Part shown: positions 13,521 to 25,067 of the stretch, in pieces | Layout: each line of letters opens with the position of its first letter | Position numbering within the stretch: the first letter of the stretch is position 1 | Assembly (NCBI GenBank): GCA_035048495.1 | Contig: CM068540.1 | Location: forward strand, 10,400,829-10,464,828 | Direction: 5' to 3' | DNA: 64,000 nucleotides | DNA from: Euptelea pleiosperma | Taxonomy: Eukaryota > Streptophyta > Magnoliopsida > Ranunculales > Eupteleaceae | The notes under the pieces: generated by a model | What the model saw: the letters and a program-made list of their open reading frames with translations, nothing else | Told to the model about the DNA's origin: nothing | Database searches by the model: none | Translations under genes and position numbers: made by a program

Positions 13521-14840
13521 ACTTCTAATTTATAAATTGGCCTACGCCAATTTTTTGCTGTCAAAAATGAAATACAGAAAATTTTCAAACAGATTATCTC
13601 CTGGCAGACCTAGCACAAAAAGTTTAAACTTTTTAAACAGATTTAGCATATAGCACACATCAGTTTCTATTCCAAGATAGATCTCCCATACAGAATTAAA
13701 GAAAAAAAGAAAAAAATGTACTTCAACATACAGAATTAAAAAAAAGAAAAAAAGAAACTATCTATTAGTCAGATAGAGAATTGATGGAGACATTAAAAAT
13801 TGATGTGAAAATAGAAATCCAGATTAAGATAATCAAACTTTCCATCAATCAGGCTGATAAGGCATTAATCAAACTTTCCCTGCTTGTTCGTGCACCATGT
13901 AATGGTGTTTATGGATTAGAGTAAGGGCTATAGTACTCATACCATAGGTCATCCAAAAAACATAAAAGAAGATGACAATCTAGGAATTGGTAACCTACAT
14001 CTTACCCACCTTTCCTTTGTGAAATGAAATATACAGAATTAGTACATCATCGACTTTTTTAAACAATAAAGTAATAAATTTTCAAATGCCTCCATCATCT
14101 AAAATCAATAGAAACATAAATCTGGTTGAAATGTTCTCCATTCAAAACATGGTTCAAAAGCCAATTAAATAAAAAAAGATAGTAAAAATTTAAAATCACC
14201 CCATAAAATCCCACAAAACCACAAACAAATTCAAGGGAACCCAGGTGATCCAAAAACCTACAAAGATATTGATGAGATAGCTGATATTTTTAGAACAGAT
14301 TTTAGTTTCGAAAGGTGCATATAGATACTCATCTACTGTGTGATTCCTCCTTATTAATCTGGTGCATCAACTCTAAAACAACACTATATGGACCATTCAA
14401 GCCCAGATACCCACGGTTTCAAAAAAAAAAAAAAATATAGACAGTCAATAGGTAGTGTATGACTGCTCTTTTTCTGGACATAACAGTCCAAAAACAGAGC
14501 ATGTTTCAGCCCCTTAACCCCTTGGCCACGTGGCCAGTCCAGATGGCTATCTATCACATGAATGGCCCAGTTTATAAACCTTTTTATATTCTGATATTTC
14601 AATTATGGCAGAAAAAATAATTCAAACTTAAAAGCATTTAACTTGGGCAAGTCAAATGCTAAAATCAAAACACTAGCTTCCAACTTGGATCTATGCTTCT
14701 AAAAAATTATTCCAATGGATGACCTTTATACATGAAGTGCAATGTCTCCTTACCTATGCTAACCATTCGAGTAGAATTTTTTCACACACAAGGAAAAACC
14801 ACAACCACCAAAAACTAAGTAGCATAAGGAAAAATTACTC
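13521..14840. other. AT-rich CACTA interior
   Basis: No gene or structured repeat recognised. Confidence 0.35.
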
Positions 14841-14845
14841 ACCTT

Positions 14846-14915
14846 GGTGAACCCATACACTTCTGAGTTCCTTGACCAAGCTTGGACGTTAGGCTCCAAA
14901 AGGGCCTCATAGCCT
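14846..14915 (-). other. exon-like fragment, unidentified
   Basis: The minus strand has TGTTCTACAG, about 68 bases open in at least one frame (YEALLEPNVQAWSRNSEVYG), then ACCAAG with a GTGAGTAA donor. The borders look like a real exon. The family is not recognised. Confidence 0.35.
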
Positions 14916-15224
14916 GTAGAACAAGATGCTCGCGGTGTTGAGATTATAAACAAGAAAAAATAGGATTTGAGAAAGAAATAAGATAATAAAAAGGCATGAT
15001 ATCTGCATCTTAGCTTCGTCTCACGATGATCCAATTCCCTTGCCTAAGACTAGTCCTCCTATTTCAGCCTAAATCAGTCCCCAAATAGAAAAAAGAACTA
15101 CTGAAGTTGAGGGAAGAAAGGTCATGTAATTCCAACATATGACATATGAGAGTAAACTTAGTTACCATATAAAACCAAATGAGCAGCCACAAAACAAGTC
15201 AAAAAATATCATAACCTAGTAGAT

Positions 15225-15369
15225 CCTTGCCTAGAATCAATATATGAATGAAAAGCAAGCAGATCTGCAGCTTTCCGCCTTTAAAACTTGAAGAAACCAA
15301 CATCAAAAGCCTTTTTCAACGACGGAGAGAGAGGAAGAGCATTGAGAGAGAGATGGATGAAAAGGGTTT
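15225..15369. repeat. 145-bp direct repeat, copy 1
   Basis: It begins CCTTGCCTAGAATCAATATA and ends GGATGAAAAGGGTTT, with a GAGAGAGAGGAAGAGCATTG block. It recurs at 17328-17472 in the same orientation with about 90 percent identity by eye. The minus strand has a CT-rich tract of the kind seen in plant 5' untranslated leaders. Confidence 0.85.
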
Positions 15370-17327
15370 CTGAAGCATTTTCTTTTGCTTGTTTCTTCCT
15401 TTTTCTTTTGGCAGTCTCTTTTGGGTTATGTATGTGCTGAAAATTTGTATCCTTTTCTCTCTTCTGCTCCACTTAAAGTTTATGTATTTCTATAGAAAAC
15501 AGAGACGGATTTTTATGCAGTTTCTCATGCTTTCTTCACCTGAAACGTACCCCGTGTATGTGGACTGTATATGTGTTGTGTTCACTCAAATTAATTGTAG
15601 CATACAATAATAGGTTAGGCTTCCTACATTACTTGCTTGGTGTGCAGCCCGAAAACTATAATATTAGATGCCACTAGCAACTACAAACCAAGGTATGAAA
15701 GAAATACGGAAATAGTATACAAACAAAGATATGACAGTTCATTAAAATAGCAACACTAAAACAAAACAAACCAAAAAACCTTTCAAGTGTACATAATAAA
15801 TGCCAAAATAATTTTCAGAACAAGAGAAATGGTAAAACGCTTTGGCCGTACAAAGTAACAAACTCATTCTAGCACATAATTTTTTTGATGATGTTAGACT
15901 CCAAATCTAGGGGGAAATGATTTGATTGGAAAAGTTATTGCAACAGTACTTTGTTAAGTGAGGCATTCCTCCTAGTGAAAAGATAGTTGCCTTTATTTCA
16001 TTCCATTGGAACTTTTTGGATCATAGTAGCTTGTGAAAAGGGAACTTTTTGGATCATCAAAGGGAACTTTTCCCACTGAGGTTCAGTCCTATGCAGAGTA
16101 ATAAGAGAAATTGATAACTGGCGATGGAAAACTATAGCTGTGACTAGCACAGCTGTTGAGAAAGAGAGAGAGAAAAAGGAAACTAGAAAAATATGCTTCT
16201 TTTATAAACATTACATTCGAGAAGACCACAACTAGACCAATACTTGACTCAGCCAGACCAAAAGACTAACTATAATAACACAACAACAGAACTTTATAAT
16301 CTCAAATAGTGACTTTATGCTCATCCTCTATTTACTGGCCATATAGTGAACTAGAAACATGATGAGCGGAAAGTGAACTCTCTAACTTTAGTACCCAGAG
16401 TAGAAGTACTACTTACACTTTTCCCAGGAAAGCACTTGCATGCAATTAGGTCTTCTTAAGCTAAGATAGGTCTATAGGCTATCCAACTAGTTCACTGAGG
16501 GTAGATGGAAGTGTCTAAAGCTCAAACTAGAAAACACTTATAAGTTACACAGAGAACACGTATAGGCAATCCACAACTATATATCAAAAAATTTAAACAT
16601 TATTGTAAGTTTTCTCAAAACAAATTGAGAAAAAACCAATGTATCTAATGGTTACATTTACCTAAACTGAGATATTTGGCAACCAACTTTTATTTCTAAT
16701 CAGTCTTACCTACACAAATCCAACTTATGCTGTTACCACTGAGCCTGCAATTCCAGTATTCACATTTCTCTTGGCTTCAATCATGGGGTTTGTATTTTTT
16801 TCCTTTCTCTGATTCATTCATCCCCACAGCCTACAAGGAAAGAACCACAAAGGAAAATTTTGAAGGTAATCAGGATTAGTTGAAATGATAGTGGATCTGC
16901 GGCTGCCAGCTAAATAGCGGAGAAAATTGTTATTCTACCATGCATCAACACATCCATATAGAGGGAAGAGAACGCATAGCCCTCCGATAAGAAAAACAAG
17001 GAATTTCACCGGTAAATGCAAAAACTATGGTTTGTTGAAGAAAAAATGGAAACCTTTGGCTGAAAATTGAGAAAAACCTCACCCAAAAATGAAAACAAGA
17101 TAAGGTTCCAGATAGAAACCAAAAATTAAGACAAATTAAGGAAAATGCCACAAATCAGTAGTTCCCAACAGAATAACTAGAGAAAAACATGAAAAATCGA
17201 ACTTGAGACTCAACAAATAATGAAAAACGTGAGATTGAACTCAAAATGTGGGAAATCACGCAAAGAAACCCAAATTCTCTAACTAATCTTAAAAAATGTT
17301 TAAGAATGAACAAATCAGGGAAAAAAA
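15370..17327. other. AT-rich CACTA interior between the two direct repeats
   Basis: No gene recognised. The stretch is bounded by the 145-bp direct repeats, but I did not see LTR-type ends, a primer-binding site or coding sequence that would make it a retroelement. Confidence 0.4.
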
Positions 17328-17472
17328 CCTTGCCTAGAATCAATATATGAATGAAAAACAAGCAGATTTGAGACTTTCTGCCTTTAAAACCTGAAGAAAC
17401 CAACATCAAAAGCCCTTTTCAACGAGGGAGAGAGAGGAAGAGCATTGAGAGAGAGATGGATGAAAAGGGTTT
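17328..17472. repeat. 145-bp direct repeat, copy 2
   Basis: Second copy of the segment at 15225-15369, differing by scattered substitutions and one short indel. Confidence 0.85.
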
Positions 17473-19895
17473 AAGTTCCACCCGAACTTCCGTATCTTAA
17501 AACCTCGTAAAAACTCCACTAGAAGTGTTGAACACACTTTAACAAAATTAAAATTTCAAGCAGTTCTAACTGTTTCACAAACCAATCAAGATCTTCACTG
17601 AGTTGTCAACATTGAATGTAACCTAAATGGCTAAGAAAATCACATATTTGGACATACAAAAATAAATTTAAAGGCAATGGGGGTCTGAGATGAATGATTG
17701 ATTTTACCTCCAAAAGGATTTTTTGCTTGACTCATCTCTCCCCCCACCTCTCCCCACTCTTCTTGGACATCATTGACACTTCCCTCAATATGCAACTTCT
17801 CTAAGACTTTGCTGCCTGCAATAAGATGCTTATGAGATATAAGAAAAATGAATAAAACAAAAAATAAGATGCTACATGCCTGATATTGAAAGTGGAACCA
17901 ACATGCACATCATGAATAGAAATACAAAGAAGATGCGTATGTAAAATATCATTATCCGATAGTTCAAAGTGATATTAAAAGACTGTTGTACAAATCAAGA
18001 GAAACACCAAATTACAATATAATCTATTCACATCTCAGTTTGATATCCACCACATAGAGCAACTGAACTAGTAAAGGAGAAAATAATTTGCCTAGATACT
18101 AATACCAAATCCACACAAAGAAATGATAAGGTCAAGTCTTGCAAAGAACCAAAACAAATAGAACAAAATTACTTATAAAAAAAAAAGAACATAATAACAC
18201 AACTAACTAAACCCACAACAACTGAGCACTTGACGATAATAAAAACCACACTAACAAAAACAAATTTCTTTACCCAAATCCAAAAGAAGCAGATAGCAGC
18301 TGAGAAATGCATTAATTCCACAAACAGGAAAACAAAAACTCTTACCCAAAATACAACAAAAAAGGACTAAATAAGCCAAACCCATTAACAAAGACTAAAT
18401 TAAAGACTAGCCAACCCAATTGATTCACACAAACAACAAAACCCCTTACAGAAAAAATGATTTTTGAGAGAGAGATAATCATGGAGGCACTAAAATGAGC
18501 ATTAAAGGAAAATATGTTAAAATGTTACCAAAAAAAGAAGTAAAACTGACCTGTTTGAGACGATGGGTTTGTTGTTTTCATGAAATAATTCAGATTTTCA
18601 AGTTATAACAAAACTTTGAGCATTTGTGCTATAGAAAGTCAGAGAATCAACTGAAAATAAACTAAAACATTAGATTACTTCACCAAATCAGTTAGATTTT
18701 CTTCACTTCAACTGAAAAAGAAATCAAAAGAATGAACATAATTTAGATATACCTCGCATTACTCTTAAGATTTTGGATTTGCAAGCTCAAAATGCAGATC
18801 TCCAGCTTGGACCATCTTTGAAATCGAGAACGAAGAGACCGATCGAGGGATCATCTAATAAATCAGCATGTAAAGGTCCTCTCAGTAAAGGAATCGAAAG
18901 ATCAAAGGCGATTAGGGTTGCTAATGTAGAGCAATCTTTGACATCACTCATCATTGTTAGGTTATAAGGCTCACAAGGGTTTTTGTTCGAAATACTGTTT
19001 GTCAGCCAAAAAAGGGAGAGACAAAGAAGGGGCAAGAAAAGAAAAGAAAATAATTGGGGGTTTTAGCCTCATGATGGCAGCGCCTCCATCGCGACCTGCA
19101 ACCCTCCCAAAACACATGTTTCTTCATTGAAAATAAGCCTAACTTCGTTTCCCACCTTTGATTCATTCAGAAATCACAATACTAAAGAAGTTAGTCATTT
19201 TCCAAGATGATGGAAACCCTCAAATCCGATGTTGGTGCCCCAGAAACCTAAATGGGTACCCTCAACCACCTAAAACCCTTAAATACGAAGGTTAGAAACC
19301 ACTTAAGGGTTTCAGGTGTTGGATCTGAGCACAACCTCACTCGTTGGTACCCCCATAAATCCCAAAACACAAAAAATAGAGAGATGAAAATCGATTTTAT
19401 GTGTCAATCCAAAATACCCTAATCAAAGAAGCATTATTTTTGCGTTAAGAGGGTTAAAAAACTAAGCTAGGGTTTCAGAAATTAGGGGATCTGAGTACCC
19501 CAAAATAATGCTAAAATCTGACAAGAAGAGAGAGAGAGAGAGAGAGGGACCTCGAGAACGATTGCAACGGCAGCGAGGGAGAGTTGGAGATGATGGCGAG
19601 AATGGCGTGGGGCAGTTGCAGCGGCGAGAGACGGGAGAGCTGAAGCACGGTGAGGAGGCGCAGTGAGATGTCCGAAGAATTCTCAGAAATCTAAAAACTC
19701 TAGGTTGAGATAAAAACACCAAGAAATCAGATTGGTTGGAGCTTTCCTCTTCACTTTCTTTTTCTCTCAGACAACGAGGAAAGAAGAAGAAGAAGGATGA
19801 AGGAAACCTCAAGAAGGGGAGAAGATAGGTTTGGAGGCCGAGACTGATTTTTAGGTCGTGGGGGGTGAAGAGGGGTTAGATGATGTCGGGGTTTA
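17473..19895. other. CACTA interior with a possible minus-strand promoter or leader near 19500-19800
   Basis: Most of this is AT-rich and unassigned. Around 19460-19860 the composition becomes GC-richer, with a GA repeat (19528-19548), CGGCAGCGAGG-type blocks and a TAGGGTTTCAG motif, like the start of a plant gene read on the minus strand. That is the strand of the captured exons. No protein was recognised. Confidence 0.35.
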
Positions 19896-20073
19896 TTATA
19901 ATTAATGTAACGACATTCACAATATGAACGCCATTATTGAACGTGATATCTTACATCAAATGAAATAAATACTAATATTAACAGCGTTCGTGGAACCAAT
20001 GCCGTTAACCCTATTAATTTTCTAATTTCAATGGCGTTTTACAATAAATGTTATAAAAATAATGCCATTGAAA
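19896..20073. repeat. right subterminal repeats of the CACTA element
   Basis: GAACGCCATTATTGAACG, AACAGCGTTCGTGGAACC, AATGGCGTTTTA and AATGCCATTG match the repeats at the left end. Confidence 0.75.
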
Positions 20074-20204
20074 GTCAATTTTGTTGTAGTGTGTGTTGTT
20101 GATGCTTCAAGTTTTCGAAAGTCTAGAGATACACACAACTATCTACTAACTAAATATGCATTCTTGGGATTGACAACAGAGACTTTTCAAAGTTTTTGTC
20201 ATTG

Positions 20205-20520
20205 TTCTCAGATCCTACGGCTATGTTAAGGTAGCATAGTACTAACATTACTATTGGAACTACGACATCATTGTCTAGAATGTGATATATTCCCTTGTTA
20301 TGAATTGAGACAAAGCGCAAACCACACCCAACTCCAACACCCCCTCACATAAGCCTTCTTTAGCGACTTGAAAAGCCAAAAAACTAAAAGTTGGACTTTA
20401 AAGTGGCTTACATGGCAAACAAAGAAGATAGGGTAGGGTAACTGCCCAATTGCCCAACTTATTGAAAAACATAATTTAAATGCAAAAATCTGCAAAGAAT
20501 CATTGCTTTTAAATGACTTT
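20205..20520 (+). repeat. segmental duplication, copy 1
   Basis: It matches 24394-24750 in the same orientation. Shared landmarks in order are GTTCTCAGATCC, GGCTATGTTAAGGTAG, CTACGACATCATTGTC, ATATTCCCTTGT, TTGGACTTTAAAG and TTATTGAAAAACATAATTTA. Identity is about 80 percent by eye, with several indels. Confidence 0.8.
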
Positions 20521-20834
20521 TTATTACTTCTTATTTTATTTTATTCTTGTCAAAATTTTTGAATAATATTCTAACTTTTTCCATATCATTTTCTTTTTTT
20601 ATAAGTCTAAGTACATATATTTAAAAAGCGAGATGGAGAAGATCTCAAAAGAAGAGTACATGGATAGGAAGAAAATCAAGGAAAGACATTTACACAAAAA
20701 CTTCATCAAACCTAAACACTATGTCGCTAAAAAACATGCCTCTCATTTCTGGTGAAATGTTGCCCCAATTTTGTCATATTTCAAACTGCTAACTATGATT
20801 GCCATTTAGTACAACATTTGAGATGGTCTTACGG

Positions 20835-21065
20835 TTGCACAATCTTCTGGGCCCACTGGCACAATGAATATTTGGCCAACCCCTTGATAGACCAATACAA
20901 AAGTTCAGTCTAATTAGTGATTTCAATCTATTGGATATAAGCATATTTTCATAATGAGCTTAACAAACAAGCCTATGTATGTTTTCATTAAATGCCCGTG
21001 ATGAGAAATGCTCAAATCCAATGGCTATGAATCATCAATCTGGATGATATCTGCTGTATAGGTTC
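20835..21065. repeat. diverged MITE related to the copy at 24028-24327
   Basis: It shares TCTGGGCCCACTG, ATTTGGCCAACCCC and CAATGGCTATGAATCATCAA-like blocks with the MITE at 24028, but the ends are worn. Confidence 0.5.
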
Positions 21066-21689
21066 ACCAAGAGGGGGTGAAATATTCTTGGATCAATGGA
21101 GAGTGCAAACTTTTGAAACAACCTTTTATATCAAAGATTTGTTTGAGAATGCTTTTCCAAAAGCGCTGCGGAAAAGCGCTCTGCAAAAGTTGGAAACAGT
21201 TGCTGAGAAGCTCTTTTTTCTAAAATAGTGTTTGATAAATCATACTAGAGAAGTGTTATTATGTGTGTGGGAGCTGGTATTGTACGTTGTTTGACAAAAC
21301 TAACTATGAGCTTTAGATTCTGTCAAAATGTCACGAATACCCTTAATTCAAAACAAGACAATAGTCAATATTGTTGACTCACCTAAGGCAAATACAATGT
21401 TTTGAATTACATCTTATGGATTGCAATAATAAAATAACATTAAAAAGACACGAAATGCATAAAACAAGCAATCTAAATGAAATACAATCCATAACATGAA
21501 ATCCATCAAACTATAAAATAAAACCCATCAATAGTTGAGGATCCAAAATCTTGGATTCAGTCTTCTCCATTTACACCAAATCAAATCTTAAATGAGTGGC
21601 TTGAATGGAATACACTAATTGGAAAGAAAGTCCATGTTATGTCCATCGTCTTTGAGTGGAAGGTCCAATGAAATACTTTTGAGACGAGC
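21066..21689. other. unassigned AT-rich DNA
   Basis: Nothing recognised apart from the fragment that follows. Confidence 0.35.
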
Positions 21690-21860
21690 ATCTTCGCATG
21701 ATTTCTTCATACCAACTTTTAGTTCTCCTTTTGTAATTGCAAAGGAGCAAAATACATTTCCAGGCCTTCCCTCAAAAGAACAGTTGAAGAAGAGGTGGTC
21801 CACATTTTCATGGTACTATTCACATGAGCACACATCTAGATTCCTCAATAAATCCCAGGC
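21690..21860 (-). pseudogene. possible zf-RVT (LINE-associated zinc-binding) fragment
   Basis: The minus strand reads VCSCE, a stop, then YHENVDHLFFNCSFEGR. The pattern of cysteines followed by DHLFFNC is typical of the zf-RVT domain found at the end of plant LINE reverse-transcriptase proteins and their relics. Only this motif is visible and a stop interrupts it. Confidence 0.45.
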
Positions 21861-22254
21861 CAATGAGATGATCCTGACAAACAAAACTGTACTCTTCTTT
21901 CTATCTCTTGTCCATCTTTAAAACCAAAAGTATTTAGGCTATGCTTGGTTCGCTGTAAATGAATGCATTTTGAAAATAAATGTAAATGCATTTAGTTACC
22001 ATGCATTAGTTTACGATTGCTTGGTAGCAATTGAGAAAAACTTCGTAATACTGTACTTAATTAGTCTATGCATTGCAAATAAATGCAACATTTTTTGAAA
22101 AAAAATTAACATTCCTTGTTGGTAATATACATTGACTACTGAAATTTCTACTAAAATCTGTTTGGTTTTCAAATCTTCATAACACAATCTACATAACTAG
22201 AATTTTCCATTTTTCAAGTCAAATTTCCTTGGCACGGAATCAAAATAAATGCCC

Positions 22255-22695
22255 ATTTGCAGCTACATGTGGTACAAAGACACTTCAGGGTCTCTAAAAT
22301 TGCCAAGGCCTCTTGTTCCTCATGCCAACCAATGACATCTTTGTATGCTAAATCGCCCCCAAAAATATCTAGAGCGCTTCCCACGGTAATATCCATGAGT
22401 CCCATCCCCGCCAACTTTATCCTCTCGAAATCAACCATTGTTGTGACACCACGCCAGCATAAGTTACCGGGATCTATCACAAACCAGAATGCATCAATAA
22501 TGTGTGATAAACATGCAGCCCAAATCAGGAAAGAAGGGCAAATGTTAGAGAAATAACCATTTTCCCTTCAACATCAACTCCACGAGCTAAAAACTTGTCA
22601 GCGTATAAGGCAAGAAAGTCCAAAGTTTTCTCATCAAGACATACATTGCTGAACTTCTACCATCTATCAGGGAAAATTGCATATCTCCCATCCTG
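22255..22695 (-). pseudogene. HISN3: HISN3 (phosphoribosylformimino-AICAR isomerase) pseudogene
   Basis: The minus strand carries two parts of the plant histidine-pathway isomerase HISN3 (HisA/His6 type), a plastid beta/alpha barrel that opens the ribose of ProFAR. The first part (about 22565-22690) reads GRYAIFPDRW, a stop, [20 protein letters not shown], then RGVDVEG. The second (about 22255-22475) follows an intron-like spacer ending in TGATAG and reads IPVTYAG, shifts frame, then continues through [17 protein letters not shown] and [19 protein letters not shown], the conserved C-terminal barrel end. The stop and the frameshift make it non-functional. The remaining exons were not found. 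Confidence 0.85.
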
Positions 22696-22917
22696 CACAT
22701 GGAAAACATCAAGAAGATTTAAGGAAGAAAGAAAAGCAGTTCAAGTAAAATTCCCTTTTTCCCTCGCATCTTAGGCAAACAAGCAACACAGTTACAGCAA
22801 AAAAAGGCATTACATATCAGCTTGCAATGAGATTTCTTAGGTAGCTAGAGGCAGCTCAAGGAAACTTTTACAGATTGAAATGCAAAGTACCAGCATAGAA
22901 AGAACAGCTCCAAAGAT

Positions 22918-23105
22918 CATGGGTTGATTTTAACCATGGGAATTTGAGCATTATTGACCATTATTTGAGGTACAAAGATCGAAAGGTTTGAAATAACTAA
23001 TCAAGCTGATTTTTGGTTTGTAGGTCAACCTCGGGATTGGAAAAACATCCATTCGGTCAGAGTACTCTAAGAATGTGCCACGTGGCTCATTTTATACCCA
23101 GTCGT
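22918..23105. repeat. MITE family 2, half copy
   Basis: It contains TTTGAGCATTATT, GCTGATTTTTGGTTTGTAGG, CATCCATTCGGTCAG and GTGCCACGTGGCTC in the same order as the copies at 12740-13020 and 23712-23940. Confidence 0.7.
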
Positions 23106-23112
23106 CGACCTC

Positions 23113-23570
23113 GATGACAGGGCCCAAAGTTTTACGCTTGGACATAGACTTAAAATCGTATCAATCTGATTCTTTCCACCGTATCTCATCACATACTTCC
23201 AGTAGAAAAAATACGAGTACAACTTTGATTACGGACGTCCATTATCAACATTGATAACTGACCACTGAGTAAAATTTTGATGACAGTTCGAAATTTCGGG
23301 ATTGGATCGGCCAACTTGCCCCAAGACGGTGTGAAAATCCTTCAGAAAACAGAGAACTCGGGCGAGACAGACATGGTTTGGATCGGATCGGTGGGCCGAT
23401 CCACCGATCCAGATCGGGATTGCCCGAGACTTTGAACTATGGTTCGAAGCCCGTGACGGCAAATGAGTTCCCGAGTGCTTTTTCCACGTACCCACCTTTG
23501 CGAGTGTTTTATAAAATTTTTTTTTTAATTTTTTACCGCAAAAGCTAAAAAGCACATGTGCCCTGTCATC
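23113..23570. mobile_element. putative MITE with termini shared with the satellite
   Basis: GATGACAGGGC at 23113 is mirrored by GCCCTGTCATC at 23560-23570. Both ends are accompanied by AAAGTTTTAC, as in the short inverted repeat of the satellite that starts at 28756. No target duplication is visible and the interior has no clear coding capacity. The shared termini point to a common origin with the satellite monomer, which is an inference. Confidence 0.5.
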
Positions 23571-23711
23571 AAAGTTTTACTCTACATCCAAACACACAAG
23601 AGGTGGCCATGAAATGAAGGGTATTTAACTGATGGGCACGTGCGCTACTTGTACGGTAGGCCATTACTGTAACCACGTGCCCTCATTAAGCGATTCGATT
23701 GATGTTATTTT

Positions 23712-23945
23712 CATGGTTTGATTTTAACAGTAGGAATTTGAGCATTATTGAGCGTTATTTTTATACAAAGATCCAAAGGTGTTAAATTACTAATCAGGCT
23801 GATTTTTGGTTTATAGGTCCACCGAGGGACTGGACAAACATCCATACGGTCATCGCCCCACTAAGAATGTGCCATGTGGCTCGTATTTTGTGCTGTGACA
23901 GAAGCTTCTGTCACAACGCTGTGACAGTAGTTTTACTCGATCTTG
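23712..23945. repeat. MITE family 2 copy with a GCTGTGACAG palindrome
   Basis: It has the family-2 order of blocks (TTTGAGCATTATTGAGC, AGGCTGATTTTTGG, CATCCATACGGTCA, GTGCCATGTGGCTCG) and then GCTGTGACAGAAGCTTCTGT, which folds on itself. Confidence 0.7.
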
Positions 23946-24027
23946 TTTGACAAACATCCATACGGTCAGCAACAGCCATTTGATTTGGGAAGGGTCTTGA
24001 TGTAACTAAGGTAAACCTGAGATCTTT

Positions 24028-24327
24028 TCAAATGTGGAAGCGGCATTTTTGGTAGTCACCACTACCATCTGGGCCCACTGACCGCATTGATGTTTAGCCT
24101 ACCCTTAGTAGACATTCATATCAAACCTTGTTTGATGATTTTTAGCCGTTGGTTTTAGTACTAAAAAAAATGGTTGCATTAACGGCTATAAGAACTCCTT
24201 TAAAATTTCTAAAATCTAATGGTTATTGATTACCAATCTGGGTGACTAATGGGTGGGATAAACATCCATGCGGTCAGTGGGCCCAGATGACAGTGGTGAG
24301 TAACAAAAAACGTGCTTCCACATTTGA
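24028..24327. mobile_element. 300-bp MITE with long inverted ends
   Basis: The left arm starts TCAAATGTGGAAG and the right arm ends CTTCCACATTTGA. Inside, the arms also share ATCTGGGCCCACTGACCGCA and its complement. The centre contains short AT-rich DNA. Confidence 0.75.
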
Positions 24328-24393
24328 AGAAGTTTCGGGCATGCTTGTTACATCTTTTTCCATTTGGGAATAATGATGTTTTAGAAAAGCTGA

Positions 24394-24745
24394 CGTCATC
24401 GTTCTCAGATCCAATGGCTATGTTAAGGTAGTATAGTACTAAAATTACTACTGGAGCTACGACATCATTGTCCTGGAAGAGAAATATTCCCTTGTAATTT
24501 GAGACTAAGCACAAACCACATAACTCGAACACATAAGCGATGTTTAATGTTTCAGACTCTTTCTTTTTTTTTTTTATTATGTTTCAGACTTGAAAAGCAA
24601 AATAATAAAAGCTGGACTTTAAAGCAGGGTAGGTGGCAAACACAAATTATTGAAAGCTGGGCAGTTGACGTGGTAAGTATCCAACTGCCCAAATTATTGA
24701 AAAACATAATTTAAAATTTAAATGCAATACATGTACAAAGAATCA
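24394..24745 (+). repeat. segmental duplication, copy 2
   Basis: Second copy of the block at 20205-20520. It has an extra insertion including a T-rich tract and a doubled TTTCAGACT segment near 24550-24590. Confidence 0.8.
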
Positions 24746-25062
24746 TCTATTCTACTATTTAAAGTGCGAAGCTTGCGTGCCTCACGCTAAACCCCAATAT
24801 CCTACTAATGCCCTTATTTTTGTTTCTTTTCTTTTCTTCATTTTATTTACTTGACACGGGTTTTTCGATCTTTTTGGTGTGAAAGAACACATTATCCTTC
24901 AAGCACACGACACCCGGCAGCTCATTCAATGTTAAAAAAGTAAAATAAAGGATAATTTCTGAAATAATTAACGATCGCAATATTTATCACCGAAACGACA
25001 AAAAAATTTTAATAATTTCCAGATTAATAATTTGGACACATTTTCGAACATTATTACCCTTA
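24746..25062 (+). other. possible Helitron 5' terminus and following DNA
   Basis: TCTATTCTACTATTTAAAGT at 24746 resembles the 5' ends of many plant Helitrons (TCTATAC-type start followed by an AAAG block). No matching 3' hairpin with a CTRR end was identified, so this is a weak call. The rest is AT-rich. Confidence 0.25.
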
Positions 25063-25067
25063 CTATC

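Noticed and set aside
23290..23460. GC-richer stretch with repeated GGATCGG motifs as a gene
   Set aside because: No recognisable protein in any frame; short local repeats explain the composition.
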